NCBI RefSeq assembly: GCF_004118855.1
Contig: NZ_PDKF01000004.1
Coordinates: 335,604 to 399,603 of the forward strand
From: Arcobacter sp. CECT 8983
GTDB lineage: Bacteria > Campylobacterota > Campylobacteria > Campylobacterales > Arcobacteraceae
DNA: 64,000 bases
Direction: 5' to 3'
The notes below the pieces were generated by a model that made no database searches, had not been told where the DNA came from, and saw only the letters and a program-made list of their open reading frames with translations. The translations under genes were made by a program, and so were the position numbers. Numbering within the stretch: position 1 is the stretch's first letter; each line of letters starts with the position of its first letter. Of this stretch, positions 61,004 to 64,000 are shown piece by piece.

Positions 61004-61848
61004 TGACCTCGTCCTAACATCTCAGATGCTTCCATAACAATCATGAAAGCATCTTCATCTGTTTGCTGAATAATTTGCCTTAATGCACCTAATCTTCTAA
61101 CATCAATTACCATAAAAATAAGAGTTTTGTCATCTTTTTTGTTTAAAGCATCCCCTTGAATAAGTGTACCTTCATGCTTTAAATTTTGGCTAATTTGTTT
61201 TCCTAACTCTTGTGGTTTTGAAGTAGTAATATGAATAACTTTAGTTGTAAGTGTTCCTGTTAATACAATATCAATAGCTTTAGCTGTTACATAAATACTC
61301 ATAATACTTAAAACTGCTTTTTCAAAATCTTTAAATACATAAATTGAAGAGATTACAATAAGTGCATCAATAAATAAAATAATTTGTGCTGGTTTAAAAT
61401 GTGAGTTTGTTGAAACTATTTTTGCAACAATAGTGGAACCACCAGCACTTGCATGTCCTTTTATAATAAAACCAACCCCAAAACCAATAACTGCTCCTGC
61501 AAAAATAGCAGCAACTAAGATATTTGAAATTAGTAAATCAAAATCTAATGTATATGAAAAAAAATCAATAAAAATAGAAATAAGAAAAACAGTGATGATT
61601 GTTCTTACTGCAAACATTTTCCCAAAATATTTTATTCCCCAAATAAGCAAAGGGATATTTATAGCAATAACCATACTTCCAATAGAAAAACCAGTAAGTT
61701 TATGTAATAAAATTGCAGCACCAGGGGTTCCACCAGTAGTGAAGTTATGAGGATTAAAAAATAATACAACAGATAATGCGATAAAAAGAGTTCCTAAAAT
61801 AATATAAAAAATATTTATAAATTCTTTCTTATTAAAAATAGTTTTCAT
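61000..61848 (-). CDS. YitT-family membrane protein
   Basis: This 282-residue protein has five or six membrane segments (about 12-185), with LFFNPHNFTTGGTPGAAILL and GFIIKGHASAGGSTIVAKI, followed by a cytoplasmic DUF2179 domain (about 220-275, with VIDVRRLGALRQII and GRGH at the end). The family is widespread and its role is unknown. Start ATG has AAGGA upstream. Confidence 0.87.
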   Translation of the reverse strand: MKTIFNKKEFINIFYIILGTLFIALSVVLFFNPHNFTTGGTPGAAILLHKLTGFSIGSMVIAINIPLLIWGIKYFGKMFAVRTIITVFLISIFIDFFSYTLDFDLLISNILVAAIFAGAVIGFGVGFIIKGHASAGGSTIVAKIVSTNSHFKPAQIILFIDALIVISSIYVFKDFEKAVLSIMSIYVTAKAIDIVLTGTLTTKVIHITTSKPQELGKQISQNLKHEGTLIQGDALNKKDDKTLIFMVIDVRRLGALRQIIQQTDEDAFMIVMEASEMLGRGH

Positions 61849-61963
61849 ATATTCCTTTCTAGTTTTTTGGGATTATATCAAATTAAATAAAATATTTTAT
61901 AATATCTTGAAAAAACGGGGTATTTATGATAAAGTGATAATAAAAAATAATTAGGTTTTATAT

Positions 61964-62527
61964 ATGGGAATATTTCAAAAAATAATTAGTGCAATAGCTA
62001 ATGCTTCGATGCCAATCTATAAATTTGAAAATAATCAAATAGCTTTTAAAACAGATTTTGAAGAATATATAAAATATGATTTAGATATTTATGATATGAA
62101 AACGAGACATGATCCTTTTGTTGTAGAGGCTTACACTATAAATAATGAAGAAATATTTTTAGAATATGTAAAAACTGACACAAACACAACTTGGAATGGA
62201 CAAGCTTTGAGTCTATATGAAGACTTCTTTAAACAAAAACTACAAATAAATGAGTTTGAGACTTTAGAGTCAAAAGATATATCAAACTATACTTTTAAAG
62301 TAAAAAGAGTAGATGATGCTTTTATTTTACATATAATCTATATTTGGGCTGCAAATACAGATGTATTTATTGTAGATATGAAAGGTAAGTTATATAAAAA
62401 GTTATTATCAGAATTTGAAGAAGGATATACTTATAATTATGAGAAAGAACAAAAAGGTAATGTAAATTTTAATATCTCTCTTGTAAAAGAAAATTGTATT
62501 CAAGGTTTCTTTAATGCAAGTCATTAA
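61964..62527 (+). CDS. Unknown protein, paralogue of the next gene
   Basis: The 187-residue product has no convincing signal peptide, and no family is recognised. It shares an organised pattern with the following lipoprotein: TDTNTTWNGQALSLYEDFF, EFETLESKDISNYTFKVKR and NISLVKENCIQGFF match corresponding segments there. This suggests tandem duplication with loss or gain of the lipoprotein signal. The genes overlap by 14 bases. Its start has only a weak ribosome binding site. Confidence 0.6.
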   Translation: MGIFQKIISAIANASMPIYKFENNQIAFKTDFEEYIKYDLDIYDMKTRHDPFVVEAYTINNEEIFLEYVKTDTNTTWNGQALSLYEDFFKQKLQINEFETLESKDISNYTFKVKRVDDAFILHIIYIWAANTDVFIVDMKGKLYKKLLSEFEEGYTYNYEKEQKGNVNFNISLVKENCIQGFFNASH

Positions 62528-63131
62528 AAAAATACAAACATATTTTTTTATAATTTTATTTTTTAGTGCTTGTAGCATAAATAGTTTAAATAACTATTCT
62601 TCAAAAACTAAAGAACTCTCTTTTTATTCAAATAGTAAATTAATAGAAAAACTAAGCTTTAATAATCCAAAACAAAAGTACTACTTATCAATGCCTTGTG
62701 TTTCTAACTCTTATACAATAGAAGAAAAAAATAGTAGATATGGGAAATTGTTTTTTGAGTACATTGATTTAAATAGTAATTGTGTTTGGACAGGTTTAGC
62801 AAGTAGTTTTTTTGAAACGAGTTTAAATTATGAGTTAAAGCTTAATTCTTTTGAAGTTGTAGAAAATATTGATATAAATAATTATACTTTTAAAACCTAT
62901 AAAATAAACAATGAAAGTTATTTAAGTGTTATTTATTCTTATTATACAAATACAAATATGTTTTTAATTGATTATAACGGGAAATTTTACACAAAATTTT
63001 TAAAAGAATTGAAACCAAGCTATAAATCAAAATATCTTGATAAAAAAAGATTTTTAGGAAATTATGATAAAAGTTTAGTAAGAAAGAATATTCTTGAAAA
63101 CTATTTTAGATATGAAAGAATAGAGTTATAA
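62514..63131 (+). CDS. Putative lipoprotein, paralogue of the preceding gene
   Basis: The 205-residue precursor has a lipoprotein signal with a lipobox ending FFSAC (Cys20). The mature part aligns with the preceding protein: NSNCVWTGLASSFFETSL, SFEVVENIDINNYTFKTYK, NTNMFLIDYNGKFYTKFLKE and KSLVRKNILENYF. Function is unknown. It overlaps the upstream gene by 14 bases in a different frame, and a terminator follows. Confidence 0.65.
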   Translation: MQVIKKIQTYFFIILFFSACSINSLNNYSSKTKELSFYSNSKLIEKLSFNNPKQKYYLSMPCVSNSYTIEEKNSRYGKLFFEYIDLNSNCVWTGLASSFFETSLNYELKLNSFEVVENIDINNYTFKTYKINNESYLSVIYSYYTNTNMFLIDYNGKFYTKFLKELKPSYKSKYLDKKRFLGNYDKSLVRKNILENYFRYERIEL

Positions 63132-63148
63132 GCATTTAGCTTATAACT
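63124..63148. terminator. 10-bp bidirectional terminator
   Basis: AGTTATAAGC-ATTTA-GCTTATAACT is a perfect 10-bp stem between the convergent stops of the lipoprotein and DUF4197 genes. Only two or three T residues follow. Confidence 0.55.
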
Positions 63149-63955
63149 TTAGTTTCCAAATACTTTTTTTAGTATTGAAGTTGTTTGTTCAACGGGGTTT
63201 TCTCTAATAGAAGCCTCTTTTTCAGAAATCATTTTAAATAAACCATCAATAGCTTTATTTGTTACATAATCATCTAAACTTTCTTCACTAGAACTTGGAA
63301 TATACTCATCTACTCCAAAGTTTTTAGCTAAGTTCATTACTGAACTATTTTCTACATACTCTTTACCATACTGTTTGTAGTAAGTATTAAAAGTATCATA
63401 GTATTTTGAAACACTATTTTCTTGCATTGTTTTATTTACTATTGGTTTAATTAATTCTTTTAATTTGTCATAGGTATTTTCTTTGAAATAGTTTGTCGCA
63501 GAGTGTTCATCTGCACTCAAGATTTTTTTAGCATCCTCTAAATTCATTTTTTCAATTGCTTCAATAAAAATCTCAGCAGTTTGAGGTGCTGCTTTTGTTG
63601 CTGCACTGTTCATAGACTTTATTAAATCATTAGCAATTTTATCTCCACCAACTTTTCTTATAATACTTTCTGCTTTTTGAAGATTTTCGGGCAATGGAAT
63701 TTTTACATCTTTATTGTTTAAATAGCCATTTTGTGCCCCTAACGTTTTAGTAGCATAATTAACTCCCACTTTTAAAGCCTCTTTCAAACCTTTTGAAACA
63801 GTATTTTCTGATAAAGAGCTTTTTACTGTTTGTTCTTTTTTTGTATCTGTAGTTGTTATATCTTTTACTATATCTTTTGTAAAGCTATTTAAATCAAAGC
63901 CAAAAGATAATGTACTACACACTATTAAAGATAAAAGAATTATTTTTTTCTTCAT
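63149..63955 (-). CDS. DUF4197 family exported protein
   Basis: The 268-residue precursor has a signal peptide (about 1-19, ending STLSFGF). The mature part shows the DUF4197 pattern: LSENTVSKGLKEALKVGVNYATKTL, KIPLPENLQKAESIIRKVGGDKIANDLIKSMN and ADEHSATNYFKENTYDKL, and the end KAIDGLFKMISEKEASIRENP. The family is periplasmic and of unknown function. Upstream sequence up to the window's end holds its promoter region. Confidence 0.85.
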   Translation of the reverse strand: MKKKIILLSLIVCSTLSFGFDLNSFTKDIVKDITTTDTKKEQTVKSSLSENTVSKGLKEALKVGVNYATKTLGAQNGYLNNKDVKIPLPENLQKAESIIRKVGGDKIANDLIKSMNSAATKAAPQTAEIFIEAIEKMNLEDAKKILSADEHSATNYFKENTYDKLKELIKPIVNKTMQENSVSKYYDTFNTYYKQYGKEYVENSSVMNLAKNFGVDEYIPSSSEESLDDYVTNKAIDGLFKMISEKEASIRENPVEQTTSILKKVFGN

Positions 63956-64000
63956 TGTTTTTTTCCCTATATTTTTTAATATTATATGCTAAAATGCTAC

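Noticed and set aside
1-64000. tRNA, rRNA, tmRNA, CRISPR arrays, insertion sequences, integrases
   Set aside because: I looked in all gaps for cloverleaf-like or repeat-spacer patterns and for transposase or integrase proteins, and found none. A tRNAscan or Rfam search would be decisive.

Overview
The window is a low-GC chromosomal segment that most resembles the Arcobacter group of Campylobacterota. The reasons are the strong A+T bias, the typical AAGGA-type ribosome binding sites, a CiaB-type invasion antigen homologue, several chemotaxis and diguanylate cyclase genes, a large NAD-glutamate dehydrogenase, CorA/ZntB and di-haem cytochrome c peroxidase. This assignment rests on protein resemblance only; no rRNA or tRNA gene, CRISPR array, prophage or insertion sequence was seen.

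Layout. 1-10.4 kb: a partial 2OG-Fe(II) oxygenase, a ZntB-like transporter, then leftward genes for a Sel1-repeat protein, alanine racemase and UvrC. A second leftward run carries an exported protein of unknown function, a choline/APH-type kinase, glutathione peroxidase, a SprT-like protease and a membrane J-protein, followed by a chemotaxis receptor. 10.6-17 kb: a small J-protein, ADP-ribosylglycohydrolase, PsiE-like protein and radical SAM protein form a rightward operon facing a cytochrome c peroxidase; then an isolated HNH endonuclease and exonuclease III. 17-26 kb: a transport block (TudS-like protein, amino-acid ABC binding protein and permease without an ATPase, TSUP permease, LrgAB, two MFS transporters, a LysR regulator, a tautomerase and an alanine/glycine:Na+ symporter). 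26-34 kb: a two-component system, aspartase with a half-size asparaginase, ferritin, Mn-dependent pyrophosphatase, an AraC regulator, and a leuA that lacks its allosteric domain but has a leucine-rich leader peptide in front.

34-38 kb is the most accessory-looking stretch. It has a 560-base gene-free region rich in inverted repeats, an unknown 363-residue protein with an R-x5-H motif, a RhuM-PLD fusion whose coding sequence holds a perfect 13-bp palindrome, and an AlkD-like DNA alkylation repair protein. 38-48 kb: a diguanylate cyclase with two periplasmic binding domains, YbaK, NAD-glutamate dehydrogenase, a GGDEF protein with a degenerate active-site signature, a truncated globin and CiaB.

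48.1-54.1 kb holds the best candidate for a distinct system. It is a translationally coupled three-gene operon encoding a filamentous-haemagglutinin-type exoprotein, a FecR/fibronectin-like membrane-anchored protein and a CHASE2-GGDEF diguanylate cyclase, behind a near-consensus sigma70 promoter. A plausible reading is a surface adhesin made together with its own envelope sensor and c-di-GMP output. htpG follows, with a CIRCE-like dyad upstream. The remainder (56-64 kb) holds a coiled-coil membrane protein, DUF6172, a second TSUP/LysR pair paralogous to the first LysR, GNAT and TPR proteins, YitT, a tandem pair of diverged paralogues (one a lipoprotein) and a DUF4197 protein.
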